Both the position numbers and the translations under genes were made by a program. From Chrysopilus asiliformis (lineage: Eukaryota > Arthropoda > Insecta > Diptera > Rhagionidae), in the NCBI GenBank assembly GCA_964034945.1, contig OZ035963.1, positions 62,097,182 to 62,161,181 on the forward strand: a DNA stretch of 64,000 nucleotides. The letters are read 5' to 3'. The notes below the pieces were generated by a model. That model saw nothing but the letters and a program-made list of their open reading frames with translations, did not search any database and was not told the origin of the DNA. This document shows, one piece after another, positions 13,235 to 25,105 of the stretch; positions within the stretch are counted from its first letter, which is position 1, and the number at the start of each line of letters is the position of its first letter.

Positions 13235-13660
13235 AACTTTTTTTTCAAACCTTTTTTTTCGAAATTTGGCAATCAGCTCGGTAGTTTCCCAACGAAAGGG
13301 TAACATAGAGGAAGAGCTAAGTTTTGAGATCACTTTACCCCCTCCTCTTACTCCGCTACCTCTCGGGCTACTTTTTAATGGGTCTATGTTGGGGCTGGAC
13401 CCCCTACGAACATCTATGCCAGATTTCAGGCCAATCGGTTCAGTCGTTTCCCCGCGAAAGAGTAACATACCGCAAAAACTAAGTTTCGAAATCACTTTAC
13501 CCCCTCCCTTTACTCCCCCACACCTCGCGCTACTTTTTCGTGTGGAACCAGAACTACCACAGACACTCATGCCAAATTTCAAGTCAATCGGTTCAGCCGT
13601 TTCTGCGTGAAAGACAGACAGACAGACAGACACCAACTCATTTTTATATATTAGAATGAT
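13235..13660 (+). repeat. Dispersed repeat family B, copy 1
   Basis: It contains two tandem blocks of a module including TTTCCCCGCGAAAGAGTAAC, ATCACTTTACCCCCTC and CCAATCGGTTCAG. It ends in a run of AGAC units followed by ACCAACTCATTTTTATATATTAG. The same architecture recurs at 55128-55577, and in reverse at 63575 to the window end. Long open frames through it on both strands are composition artefacts. I recognise it as a common type of insect interspersed repeat but cannot name its class. Confidence 0.75.
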
Positions 13661-14299
13661 ATAAAACAAAAATCGCGCCGTGGGGAAAACTTTTAGAAGC
13701 AAGCATACCACAATTGACAATTATTTAATGAAAAGCACGGCAGGCAATTTTTTTATAGATAAATGCGCTAGAGGCAGTAACTTCCGAACAAACTGTGCCG
13801 CAGGCGAAATTTTCTGGGTTTAGGGTCCATTTTTTAGTGATTACAACACTAGGATGCATAATTCCGGGAAAAATGTTATTTTTCCGGGACAACGTGTCTA
13901 AATCCAGGACTGTTCTGGCCCTTCCAGGACGTATGATCACTCTAATCATAAATCATTTCAGTTTCAGTTAATTCAGTAAATAAGTCTATTCCATATGTAT
14001 GGGAGAAGGAATGAGGAGTAGTCAGATTAAATTTTGTTGGTACCTACTTTGGAAGGACACAATAATTTTTTTTAACAAAATTTCTCGGATTAGCCAAAAT
14101 TTCTCGGATTAGAAATTACAAAATTTCTCGGAAACCCGGCATTTAAGAATGTTGTTTTGGCGTCCAAGAAATTAAAACTTTCTCCCGCATATTTCAAATA
14201 AGTATCACTAAAAAATTATCATTTAATTTGCTAAAAAAATAATCAATATCGATCGCGAAATACAGTAAATTTTATTTTTTCGCCTGCGGCTCATCTTTA
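13661..14299. other. No gene seen
   Basis: Short frames only. Around 14075-14130 the phrase AATTTCTCGGATTAG is duplicated in tandem. Nothing else can be supported. Confidence 0.4.
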
Positions 14300-14535
14300 A
14301 AAGCTTTTATTTAGCTTGGTTTTTTGTTTGTCAAATCCTGTAATTTAATTTTGACTTACCTCCACTCATCCGATTGACATGAAATTGTGCACACATACGT
14401 AACTCCGATGGCAGTACAATATCCTGACAGGATATTATTCAAATTTTTCGGAAAAAAGTCTCAGCTGGAAGTTTCAGAGGTTGCTAAATCCGATTCTGGA
14501 GTCAAAAAGTCTATACGGATACCTCAAAGGCAAGG
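14300..14535 (-). repeat. Tail fragment of the composite repeat
   Basis: It starts with AAAGCTTTTATTTAGCTTGG. A TTTGTC-rich part, the CATCCGATTGACATGAAATT motif and a diverged piece of the 121-bp module follow. This is the reverse-complement order of the tail at 53.9-54.1 kb, so it is an inverted, truncated copy. Confidence 0.7.
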
Positions 14536-15800
14536 ATATATCTTCGAATTCTGAAAAATATATATAAAAAAATAATAAGAAATTTATTAAAAATAATTCT
14601 TTGGCCGTTGTGATAAAGGCATAAAAAATAAAATAAATATTGACTTCACAAATTCTTATGAAATAAATACGGCCACTCTACCAACAGATAAGTTTGTTGA
14701 AGCCACAGACATGAGCCAGACGTCAGAGATATGAAAAGTCAGCAAATTCTCATAAAAGGGGTTTCATTTGTTATTTTTCTCTATTAATACATCGAAACAG
14801 AAAAATCCCACCCCATTTTTCAGGTTTTCAAAATTGCACGAAAAAACACTTTCTAATAATTTTAAATGACTGAAAAAAGCACTTTAAAATGAAATTCCTT
14901 TAATAAACTTAAATTTTTCCTCGTAAAACTCTTAAAATGAACATGAAATATGCTGCCACATCCCTTTTACACCGAATTTTATGTAAACTTTTTTTTTACA
15001 AAACAGTAAACGAAGAGAAAACTCATTTTGAAGGAAAAACCACAGCATAAACCCTTTAGAAAGTAAATTTAAGCTTTTTACTAGATATTCTACGAATAAA
15101 TGAATCACACAAGTGAATGTATGTACCATTATTTGATAGAATGTTTTATAGATATAGTAAACAGAAATATGTATCTGTTGAACCCGAGCTACTGATTTCG
15201 GGATTTAATGTTGGTTAAGGTACTGTCTTGATAAATTCCTTAATTAACCTTAAAGTTAACCAAGAATTTAGACAAGCAGCAGAGATGAAACCGAAACGTG
15301 TGGCTCGTAGATAATGATAAAAAAAAAATTGAAAAAATAATAAAACAATGGCGCCCTGGTTGAGATACCAAAAAACAGGACACCCAACTGCTGTGAAATC
15401 ACTGAAGCTTAAAGAAAACTTTGGTAAATTAAAGTTTTTGAATTTCAAGAATTTCACAAAAGAATATTAACAATGCTCTAATTGAGAAACTTTTGACATT
15501 TTTCATGACTTCAAAATAAGTACTTAATTAGATTTTCTGCCACGTTTTGATTAAAATATTTCGTGTCAAAATGAAAATGTTTTCTGAAAAAAAAATATCG
15601 TTTGTTGAAAAATATCAAACATGTCAAATAAATGATGGGTGCATAGAGAAATTCGTGTCTAATTTATAATGGAGGAACTAAAATCTCAAGATGATGGTGC
15701 CAGTATTTCAGATATGGCAATATCTATTGTATGATCAAATGGTAGTGTCAAAATTACTTTAAAGGCTTTTTATTGGATATGTGTTAGAGAAATCGTTCTT
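14536..15800. other. Gene-free A+T-rich stretch
   Basis: No supported gene, RNA gene or repeat family was found here. Confidence 0.4.
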
Positions 15801-15803
15801 AAC

Positions 15804-16400
15804 TGAGAAACATAACAAAAGCTATAATTGCCAATCTGGCAATCATTGGAGACCCGTATGGTGATATTCGTATCAAAATTCGAAAAGTTGTACCAAAATT
15901 CCACTTTGAAGTCAAATTTTCCAATTAGATTTTTTAAAATTTATTCCAATCGGATTTTAATGTATGGGAGTTTTATGTAGAATCATATCCTAAATAACTT
16001 TTGTTCTTGGACTTTTTTGATAAGATGCACCGTTTTTGAGATATTCACAAAAAACGATTTCGTTCGTATGGGGGGTACCCCCCCTAATGGACCATTTTTG
16101 CCCATTAACGAACTTAGCCTCACATTTTACGAAAAACGGATCTGTACAAAATTTCAAGTCTCTTGCTCAATCCGTGCGCCCGCAATCCGCGCCACAGACA
16201 GACGGACGGACAGACGGACGGACAGACGGACGGACGGACAGACGGACGGACAGACGGACGGACATGGAAAATTCAACTTTTTTCATCATTCTAAACACAC
16301 TGGTGTAATTCATTTTTTTGTGCGATGACGGGATCTTGGCGTTACAAACGGTAAGGCAAAGTTAATATACCCTTTGGTTTCACCATACGGGTATAATGAA
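15804..16400 (-). repeat. Dispersed repeat family C, full-length copy (about 600 bp)
   Basis: One border reads TATACCCGTATGGTGAAACC (here on the minus strand at about 16400). The other reads ATAACAAAAGCTATAATTGC. Between them is a GGAC/AGAC run at 16196-16265 that translates into false Arg/Thr/Asp repeats. The near-identical full copy is at 61471-62080; deleted copies are at 28710-29034 and 49024-49331. It carries no coding sequence I can defend. Confidence 0.8.
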
Positions 16401-17128
16401 CGTATCCGGTCACCCAATATCTATCTCAAATGGCCTATTTGATAAAGTCAACAGCATAACGAGGTTTGGTGGTACCTGGGGTTGAATTTCGCAATCGTAG
16501 GTTGGAAATGCGCACGAAAATTCGTGTGCGAATTATATGGGAGTTTTTCAAAACTCATATTTTCGAAATCGAGCTCCTTGAGTGGAAAGAAAAATTTACC
16601 ATCCCTAAAGAATGCAAAGATTAAGTTTTTCGTCCCTAAAGATATGCCGTCTACCACGCCATACCCCACCCCCCCCCCCCACCGCCACCCCCCACGCACT
16701 CAAAAATTTTGTTTTGGCACAGATTTGCAAAGATTCGTACTTTTGGATAATTTTTCGGCACAATTTTGTTTAAAAGTGAATTTTTTTGTAGAAACTATCA
16801 TATAAAATGTTTGGCCCGGAATAAATCTGTTCTACCCTCTCCGCCCCTTATACGCTTTTTCAGTAATTTTTGACCTCCTTTTTCAAAATTTAGAGTTATA
16901 GAAAAATCAGCTACTTCTTATTCGATTGTGATCAATAGATTATAATGTAATTGTAAAGCTTTTTAAGAAAAATGTGCCGCAGGCAAAATTTAAAACCTGT
17001 AAGATAAATATGCCGCAGGCAAAAATTGTCAAATGGGCTGTATATTAAAAAATAACGCATTTTTTCGACCACTTGAACCGCAACCCATTCTTCGTAACGC
17101 GTTTTCGTAAATTTTTGTATGGAGTTTA
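16401..17128. other. No gene seen
   Basis: It contains a C-rich run at 16664-16692 and two copies of a ATGCCGCAGGCAAAAT-type phrase near 16970-17030. The short frames here have no recognisable domain. Confidence 0.35.
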
Positions 17129-17546
17129 TGCCTGGAGCCCAATGAACGCAACGCGAACGCACAACCTGTCACTTACAAGTTTGTTCCATAGAAATCATAT
17201 GAAGTGGGCACAGTGAACCCATTGAGCGCACATACGACGCAGAAGTTTGCAAACTTCTAACTTTGCCGAAGAATTCTGCGTTGACAGTTCATAAAGTGAG
17301 GTTGGGGAAATGTTGTTCGAGGAAAAATTGATAGCCTTAGTGCAATAACATACAAATAACAAAGATAAAGACCAACAACGCAAATTATCGCTTTAAAATT
17401 ATCCATTTTTGTAATTTTGCCAACTTTATACCACTTTATATTATGTCACTTGTACTACTTCACGAGATGCCATTGGGCTTTGCCGCTGAAATGTTGCGCT
17501 GCGTGACAATTTGTGCGTTCGCGTTGCGTTCATTGAGCTCCAGAGG
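17129..17546. mobile_element. TTA-flanked MITE, 418 bp
   Basis: Both ends carry TGAACGCAACGCGAACGC in inverted orientation, within longer near-matching arms of about 30 bp (CTGGAGC then CAATGAACGC). TTA lies outside each end (17126-17128 and 17547-17549). The outermost four bases do not pair well, so the exact boundary is less certain. The class is probably PIF/Harbinger by duplication length. Confidence 0.6.
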
Positions 17547-19597
17547 TTAGTATCGCCGTCACACTGCCGCAGATCCCTCCCGCCCTAAAAATGTGACGTA
17601 TTTTATGGGCAGTCCAAATGTGAAAATTTTAAATTGATATATAACTAAAATTTTTCCGAAAATTTATTAAAATTTATGTTTCTCCCGTCAATAAAATGAG
17701 CTTTATTAGTTTTTCAGTAGATCCGTTACTTTTCTAATTTCATAGAAACATTTATTTCACAAAAAAATCGTAGCACACATCTCGACTCATCAAAAAATAT
17801 TTGGTGACCCTCTTTCCGTCCCACTCCCCAGGAGATCGTGATCCTACTGTTGATAAAATAAGAAAAATGGTAAAAAATTTTATCAAAGCAATATTTTCGG
17901 CATTTAAAATTATTAGCAAAACTTGTTGAGAAAAAAATCTTTAAAAAAATTAAAGAAAAGTTCTATTTTAATAAACAAAAATTGCTTTTGATTTCTGTTT
18001 CTCGAGTTTTTTCACTTAAAATTGGTTTAGCAGAAAACACCAGCCGGGGGAGGAAGAGAGGGGGTGGGGATTCAAAAATGCTACTGCCAAACCCAATTTT
18101 TTTGTTTTGCATTTTTTTAATTCCTCTTTAATGAACTTTTCTTAATGACTTGGTATCAAAATTCGCTTAAAATTTCTAGGTTTCAACCTCCGCAAAAGTC
18201 AAGAATATCATAACAGAGGGAATTACAGGGAGAATCTCTTTTCAATCTCATTAACCGAGAATACTGTACCTGGGCCAAAAACATTAGGCGAAGGCGAAAT
18301 TTATCCCAAGAACTTAAACCTTTTTCCAATGGTCGATCCTAAAATTTCACAAGGACGAAAAATGGCATATTAAAACCACGTTTTCTCGCACCAATCCCAG
18401 AGCACAACCAGAAACGCCCAAAAATCGTATAAACCATTCCTGATATTGACTCCGTTTGGAGTTATTTTTAAACAAAGGTTTTAATTACCGCAAAACTGTA
18501 CAGTCCGTGATTAACGAGGGCCATTAATTTATCCTCTTAATTTCATTTAAACGCCATTGCGAAACCATTTTACAGACCATCCGGTATGGGTTAAGTCTTC
18601 TAATTTACCACCAACACACACACACGTTTAGAACTACCGATTTCCGTATTCTATGGGGACCACCAGGATTTCACTTTTTCGGTTAGCTGATAGCCAACCT
18701 CGTTCCAAGGTTGTGTTCACGGAAAATTGTAGGAAAATTTCTACCTTTGGCCCATTAGAATTTTATCTTCGGTGGCAGAACTTCCCTCCCACAAACAGAG
18801 TTCTACGCTGAAATTTAAATCCGGAATGCGGTCTGGAGATAGGACTGGGATACCTTCAGAACAATTGGACGATTGTGTGCTCCTCCTGGATGATTCAGAT
18901 CAGACTTTAGACCACAAAACTCTGTGGTTTTTGGCCATGAATCTGGCCAGGAATATACGTGTAAAATAGGACGTGGCAGTATATGGCTTTTCCCCAGGGA
19001 TCAAGAAGAATTATTAAGACAATCCCAACCGTGGTGGTGGTACCAACGTGTATCGACTGTGGTTATCGACTCGCCCCCACCAGAAAACATTACGAAATTA
19101 CGTGTAAATAAGTTTTTCAAAATCTCATTTAGCGCAGTCAAAAAGAACGAACATTCAGAATAAATGAAGACCTAACTCACAATTCATCCGTGGCCGGGAT
19201 TTTATTTTTTTTTTTTAGAAAATATTCGAGATTAACAGGAAAATTAAAACTGGTCATGCATTTTGAGGGAAAAACAACTTTCGTACTTTCGTATGTGCGC
19301 CGTATATTTTCATTTTCCGCTTTTTTTAGGTCGACTAAAGAAAACGTACAAAACAAAGCTGCAGCACAGCTTTAAATGTGGATCTGAATGTAGCATTTCA
19401 TATTTTAATATTCATTCCAACATTTCAACTCTGACATGTATTTCGTTTCCATTTTTTTCAGTTCGGACCATAATTGGACGTCATACGCACAACTTTCAAA
19501 TAATGTTTCTCCACAACAAACTTTACCTTCCATCATCAGTAAAACTGTGTATATTGCATATTCCATAATAAAGCTACTAAGAGTGAAATATAGTGTA
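17547..19597. other. Gene-free stretch
   Basis: About 17589-17616 carries the recurring GTGACGTATTTTATGG motif (inverted). Short frames near 18772 and 18924 have no domain. Nothing else is supported. Confidence 0.35.
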
Positions 19598-20676
19598 TCT
19601 ACCCAAGGAACCATTTGCGACTCAGGTTACATTGTGACCCTAGTTGCAAAATAGCGGTTGCAAATCAGTTTATGTGACGGTTGCCTTTTTGATCGGTCAA
19701 AAAAAACCAGTTGGAAATTGGTTACTTTGCGACCAGTTAAAATGTTGTTGTTGTTGTTTGTAGTTATTTATGTTGCGGTCATTTATAAATCGCTTACAAA
19801 AAGTGCTATCAAAGTATAAATAGTCAACTTTGCACAGAACAATTGATACTTACAGCGCTTTCTGATGTACACTAGTGATGCAAGTTAACGTTGACGTCCT
19901 ATTTGAACTCCCCCCTTCTTCCCCCTTCTTTCCCCTTCTTCCCCCTTCTTCCCCCTTCTTCCCCCTTCTTCCCCCTTCTTCCCCCTTCTTCCCCCTTCTT
20001 CCCCCTTCTTTCCCCTTCTTTCCCCTTCTTTCCCCTTCTTTCCCCTTCTTTCCCCTTCTTTCCCCTTCTTTCCCCTTCTTTCCCCTTCTTTCCCCTTCTT
20101 TCCCCTTCTTTCCCCTTCTTTCCCCTTCTTTCCCCTTCTTTCCCCTTCTTTCCCCTTCTTTCCCCTTCTTTCCCCTTCTTTCCCCTTCTTTCCCCTTCTT
20201 TCCCCTTCTTTCCCCTTCTTTCCCCTTCTTTCCCCTTCTTTCCCCTTCTTTCCCCTTCTTTCCCCTTCTTTCCCCTTCTTTCCCCTTCTTTCCCCTTCTT
20301 TCCCCTTCTTCCCCCTTCTTCCCCCTTCTTCCCCCTTCTTCCCCCTTCTTCCCCCTTCTTCCACCTTCTTCCCCCTTCTTCCCCCTTCTTCCCCCTTCTT
20401 CCCCCTTCTTCCCCCTTCTTCCCCCTTCTTCCACCTTCTTCCCCCTTCTTCCCCCTTCTTCCCCCTTCTTCCCCCTTCTTCCCCCTTGGCACACTTCGTA
20501 CAGTTGTACAACAGTTACTTTGTAACAATAGTCACAAAAAAAACTGGGCAAAAACGTTTTCATAAATGCTGCACTAACGTGGCAGCAACCAATTTATAAC
20601 CACATATGTATTTTGCAACCTAGGCTGTGCGACCGTCGCGTAACCGTTATGTAACCTTTTTTGGTTACTTGGGTGG
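19598..20676. mobile_element. Probable inverted-repeat element hosting a minisatellite
   Basis: The left end has ACCCAAGGAACC, GGTTAC and AGTTGCAAAATA in order. The right end has the reverse complements in mirror order (TATTTTGCAACCTAGG, GTAACC, GGTTACTTGGGT). The arms are therefore imperfect inverted repeats of roughly 55-70 bp. Between them lie a short TTG run (about 19744) and the large 10-bp minisatellite. I could not find a clean target duplication, so the boundaries are approximate. Confidence 0.5.
19906..20487. repeat. 10-bp minisatellite, about 58 units
   Basis: The unit is TCCCCTTCTT or CCCCCTTCTT. The tract is ordered: mainly C-type units to about 20008, a uniform block of T-type units to about 20310, then C-type units again with two CCACCTTCTT variants about 80 bp apart. 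The block structure suggests local expansion of single variants. Strands are fully purine/pyrimidine-biased, so triplex or slipped structures are plausible. Five long frames through it on both strands are artefacts. Confidence 0.95.
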
Positions 20677-20720
20677 TACTTGCTTTTGTTATTTTATAAC
20701 TATGGTGACTTTTACCTCAA

Positions 20721-20786
20721 CAGTCTACAAGCACAAAAGTTGATTCCTGTGCCCAGTCTACAAGCACAAAAGTTGATTCCTGTATC
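20721..20786. repeat. 33-bp tandem duplication, two units
   Basis: CAGTCTACAAGCACAAAAG...TTCCTGT is present twice head to tail with few differences. Nothing indicates a coding role. Confidence 0.8.
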
Positions 20787-21534
20787 CCGAATGTACTCAA
20801 TTCTTGGGAGAAGAAGAAATTTTCCAAGTAAAAAAAACGATGAAAAAGGAAAATTTTTCCATCACTCCCAGATCGTTACCATCGTTTTCAGTCGTTATAT
20901 GTTGGCGCATTGCTCTCGAAATTTCGAGAAATTCAAACAGAATTCAACAGGCCAAAAATAAACTTTCTACCCTTAAGGAGTAGTTTTCACCACAATGGAT
21001 GTCAGAATTTGTTTTGATATTAAATATTTCCAACTAAATTGATGGCAATGTTTAAGGAACTTTGGTAAATGGAAATTTTAATAAAGTGAAGAAAAGTTTA
21101 CCAACTTTGATGTGCAGGGATTTTCCGTTTGACATTAAAAACCACAATTTTTTGTGAAACATACCACAAGCATTGAAGAGGCCATAGAGGGATAAGTGAA
21201 TAGAAAGTGCCTCCAGAGATGTAAGCTTGAATTTTTTTTCGCAAGTTTCCAGTACTACAACAAATAATTTCCCAAAATTTCAGTGCAAAAAAATGAGTAG
21301 TATTGGAGAAAAAAAAATAAACCTATATTTTTAAAAAATATAATATAGCTCGATAACGAGTTTACGCATTTTGCTGAAACCAGTCGCAGTTTTTTCGTGA
21401 GAGTCTTAGTTTTCAAACAAATTACAGAGAATAAGGAATGTTTTTTTCTAAGAATCCCTATCCTTATTATGTGATGGAAATTATTTGGGGTTTTCTCTAG
21501 AGAATTTTTAAAAGGTATGTTAAATTATATTCTG
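20787..21534. other. No gene seen
   Basis: A+T-rich sequence with only short open frames and no recognised repeat. Confidence 0.35.
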
Positions 21535-22545
21535 GGCACCAATCATGTATTGCGACGCGTCTCTGTCTTTCGACTTCGACGCAGCTTTTGACTCTTGACT
21601 TCGCCATATCTGCAGCTTGAAATTTCGCGGATCGTCACTATGAATCGAAACGTGATTCTGTACAGCGATTTTTGTGCAAAAGGTGATAAGTGATAAAAGC
21701 CGTGATAACAATAAAGACACAAATTCCTGTCAATGTATGCTTGTTTGCATGCACCTGTATTGGTGAGATTTTATTGGAAAGCCGACTGGAAATTTCCCTC
21801 GAAATTTGTATATGGTCACACTAGCTGTGCTCTTCACATTGAACTGTCACTGACGCACCGAGATTTTTCGAGGGTGGCTGAGTTTTGTTTTGTGTGTTGA
21901 AATTTGTAATACGCGAATTCCTGTCATATTAGATGTGTCTCCTCCATCGTTATAAAATAAAATCAAAACTTCATCTGTAAAAAAACCATTTTGTGTAAAT
22001 ATAAGCCGCAATAAATTGAATTTGAACTTGAATTAAATTCAATGAATTTCAATTTTTGTGTTGATTGATTCGCGAAAAAATGTCACAAATTAATGTTAAA
22101 ATTGTTAATGTTTAGGTTGCTAGGCCAACGGCGGAACATCGGCTGCTTCTCATAAATTTAGTGGAGAATCACTTCTCTGTTTTGCACCGCCGTCTAACCC
22201 CCATCGGAAAAGCCAACAAACAGCGTGTTTGGGAAGAGATAACAAGGGAAGTCAACAGAAAAGGGCCACCACAAAAAACTACAGGGCAACCGGGTTCCCA
22301 AAACCAAATTTTTTTTTGTTTTCGAGATAAAATTTCCCAGTCTTGTGACTTTCTGAATTGAAATTTGAAAAACTTCCCATTTCATTTATCACGAGAAAGA
22401 TCACGGGAAAATTATCACCTTTTGCACAAAAATCGCTGTACTGACTGTCATTCCAGCTGCTGATATGGCGAAGTCAAGAGTTAAAAGCTGCGTCGAAGTC
22501 GAATGACAGAGACGCGTCGCAATACAGGATTGGTGCCCTGGTTTT
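21535..22545. mobile_element. 1-kb element with terminal inverted repeats of about 170 bp
   Basis: The left arm (21535-21700) begins GGGCACCAATCATGTATTGC and the right arm (about 22400-22545) ends with its reverse complement. The arms also share a GACTTCGACGCAGCTTTTGA block and a GTACAGCGATTTTTGTGC block. The middle holds a broken Myb/SANT-like coding fragment on the plus strand. I see no convincing target duplication, so superfamily is uncertain. Harbinger elements are known to encode a Myb-like partner protein, which makes that class attractive, but the very long arms are atypical. Confidence 0.65.
22116..22361 (+). pseudogene. Broken Myb/SANT-like (zeste/NAIF1 type) domain fragment
   Basis: Translation from 22116 gives VARPTAEHRLLLINLVENH, then a stretch with KANKQRVWEEITREVN. 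The Leu-Val-Glu-x-His helix, the basic linker, and the x-Lys-x-x-Val-Trp-Glu-Glu-Ile helix match the Myb/SANT-like DNA-binding domain of zeste and NAIF1-type proteins and of transposon partner proteins. The usual third part (a QLxxKWxNLK helix) is missing: the frame continues into unrelated sequence and stops at 22361. An in-frame TAG at 22113 could be the end of an intron (TTTAG) or a nonsense change. It lies inside the long inverted-repeat element, so I infer a transposon gene relic. Confidence 0.55.
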
Positions 22546-24362
22546 TTATATTGCGAAGTCGTTTGAAACCGTCACACAACTTTCCTGTTTTCTTTCTATA
22601 TGAAAAATTTGCACACAACACCAAAAGATTTAAGGGTATGTCCGTAAAATACGCCACAGATAGATTCGACATTTCGAACACCTCCCCTTTGTCACGCGTT
22701 TCGCCTTCCCGCTACCGCAGAGTCTTAGTGTGTCAATCCATTTTCATTTCCTTTCAATTCCATTAAATTTTAATTTTATTTTCTTGATTCCACTATAAAA
22801 CAATTTAAATAAAAAAAAAAAGGTAATTTTTTGCCAATGAAACGCTCAATTATTTGAATTTTGCAAACATTGTTATTACATCGAATGAAATTGAAATACA
22901 TATATTGTGTGTTTTTTTCAATTATTTTAAAAATGCACAACATTTTCATTATTTATCCGAACGACATAAAAATTCAATAATAAAACCAATAAAGTTATGA
23001 TTTTCTGCATGGGGTAAACTTTTTACAACCCACAGAGGAAAAGTGTCTCCACATACATATGGGCAATCAGCAATAACAATTTCGAACAAATGAAATGCAT
23101 TTTTAATATTCTATTGAATTGTTTTACATGTCCTTTTATCCGGTTCACTCGCTGAATACAAAACATTCGGATGAATCGCAACCCACAAGGAATTTCTATG
23201 GACGCAGGTTTCCGGTTGAATCAGGATTCTGTTCCGGTTATTGTTGTTGCCCGTAACATTATTGGAACTCAATAGTAATAATCGTAAATGGAAAAGCTAA
23301 CCCGTCTCTAACAATACGTTTTCATATTCGTATGTGGTTAGAATTATTTCAAGTCCTTTGAATGGGAATCAGAAAATAATCCAAAAACGGAAGAGAGAGA
23401 AAGAGGAAGATTACTGGAATTTTCCTTTACCTATCTATGATTTTCCCCAAAAACCAACTGAAATGTGTTTTATCGGTGGTTGGCTTGGAATGGTAGAAAA
23501 TACGAAAATTCGTGGTGAATGCTTGAACGTGGAATTTACATGTCATTCAGTTCAGTTCCTGATTAACTAAAAGCTGAAATCCTTTTGAAATTCGGGTCAG
23601 ACTTTTGCGAATGGTTTGGTTTTGTTATCCAAATGTATACAAATCGTCAGTTTATCTTCACATACTTTCCGGTATATCCTTTTTATGTCCTGCTGACGTT
23701 CATTTTTTCGCAAGATTTCTTGGAATAAGAATGAAATGTTTTTCTAATAACAGGAAAATGAGGTCAATTAATTGGAGTTTAAATCTGATATTATTTGTCG
23801 AAATTTCGTACTGCGCAAAAATACTAAAGAAAACCTTAGGCGAACAAACTTTAGGGGGATTCATGAATTCGAAGAAATGCCTCAAAAACTGCGTAATTTT
23901 ACCACCTTGTGGTAAAACTGCCAAATTTTATAGGGATTATCTTTTACGCGACCCGCGTAGGTTTACGTGACGGTTTTGGTGTTTCAACAATCTCGTAAAC
24001 TTACGCAAACGTCAATTATAAAGATTTCGAGAAATTGTGAAATTCAGTTGCAATAATGAGAATTTCTTTTATGTCATTAATTTTCATATTTTAATTATTT
24101 TTAATTTTTCACTGAATCTCGGCTTCTAATTTTATAGCTGGTCAAAGTAGACTGCCGAACAACTGATCGATTTGCACAAATTATTGGAAGTGTGTGTCGG
24201 TAATTTTATCTGCTTTCAGGAATACCCCTATTATTTTAAAATTGCGAACAAAACCTCATAAAGTAAGCATTTTTATACCTATCGACTTCATAATAAAATT
24301 TGACATAAAAATGTTTCATTAAAAAGCTTTTCTGAAATACTCCGAGTCAATTACAGAGGTTT
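22546..24362. other. Gene-free stretch
   Basis: Short frames near 22503, 23334 and 23605 lack domains and convincing starts. No repeat family was recognised. Confidence 0.35.
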
Positions 24363-24369
24363 TACATAA

Positions 24370-24975
24370 TTATGATTCTGTCTGTCTGTTAAGGCCTGTG
24401 TCCACATGGAAGTTTATTTGCAGAAGTCGCTTCTAGCAGAGACTTCTGGAAGTTTTTCCCGTGGAAACACTAACTGCAAGTGAACTTCCAGAAGTTGTGA
24501 CACCAGAAATCTCTTCTGGAAGCGACTTCTGCAAATAAACTTTTATGTGGACACAGGCCTTTAGTATATTCGTCTAATAATTCATTTGAATGTTAGTTTG
24601 TTTGTTCGTCTGTATACTTGTCTTTTATTTTGTCTGTCTGTTATCTGTCTCTCTATTATCCTGTCTGTCAGTTAGCTTATCTATCTGTCTGTTAATTCGT
24701 ATGTCTGTTAGTATGTCTGTCTGTCACCCGTTCTGTCTATAAACCTATCTTTATGTTAATTTGTCTGTCTGTCTTCTATTTCATCTGTATGTTATATGTC
24801 TCTCTGTTAGTCAATTTGCCTGCTAGTTTATCTCTGTCTGTTAGTTTATCTATCTGTTTGTTACTTTGCATATCTGTTAGTTTGTTTGTCTGTTATCCGT
24901 TCTGTCTATAAATCAATTTTTATGGTAGTCTGTCTCTCTGTTATCCTGTCTTTCTGTTAGTCTGACTGTCTCTTA
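24370..24975. repeat. (CTGTCTGTTAGT)n-type simple repeat, interrupted
   Basis: Degenerate TCTG/GTTAG tract, interrupted by one MITE (24392-24560) and bordered on the right by another (24976-25102). GTTA and TTA steps inside the tract provide the TWA target used by both insertions. Confidence 0.75.
24392..24560. mobile_element. TTA-flanked MITE, 169 bp
   Basis: The termini are AGGCCTGTGTCCACAT and its near-exact complement; further in, GCAGAAGTCGCTTC is also inverted. TTA is on both sides (24389-24391, 24561-24563). PIF/Harbinger-type by duplication and G-rich terminus. No coding capacity. Confidence 0.8.
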
Positions 24976-25102
24976 GTGCCGTTTGCACCAACAAAACTTA
25001 GCAACTTATGTACAACTTAAAAAATTTAAGTCGAAGAATTTCTACGGTTTAAGTAGGCTAACCACAACTTAATTTTTTAAGAATAATACGCGCAAACGGG
25101 CC
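24976..25102 (-). mobile_element. 127-bp PIF/Harbinger-type MITE, copy B
   Basis: This is the inverted copy of the element at 2197-2323, of identical length. It starts GTGCCGTTTGCACC and ends CGCGCAAACGGGCC. It has a perfect TTA duplication (24973-24975, 25103-25105). Confidence 0.85.
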
Positions 25103-25105
25103 TTA

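Noticed and set aside
16017..16328. Arg/Thr/Asp-rich frames in family C copies (also near 28.8, 49.1 and 61.6 kb)
   Set aside because: They arise from GGAC/AGAC or TCTG/TCCG runs inside a dispersed repeat and are not conserved as proteins.
19850..20565. Five long open frames (over 200 codons) on both strands
   Set aside because: All are translations of the 10-bp minisatellite, which has no stop codon in most frames; no start context, signal or domain.
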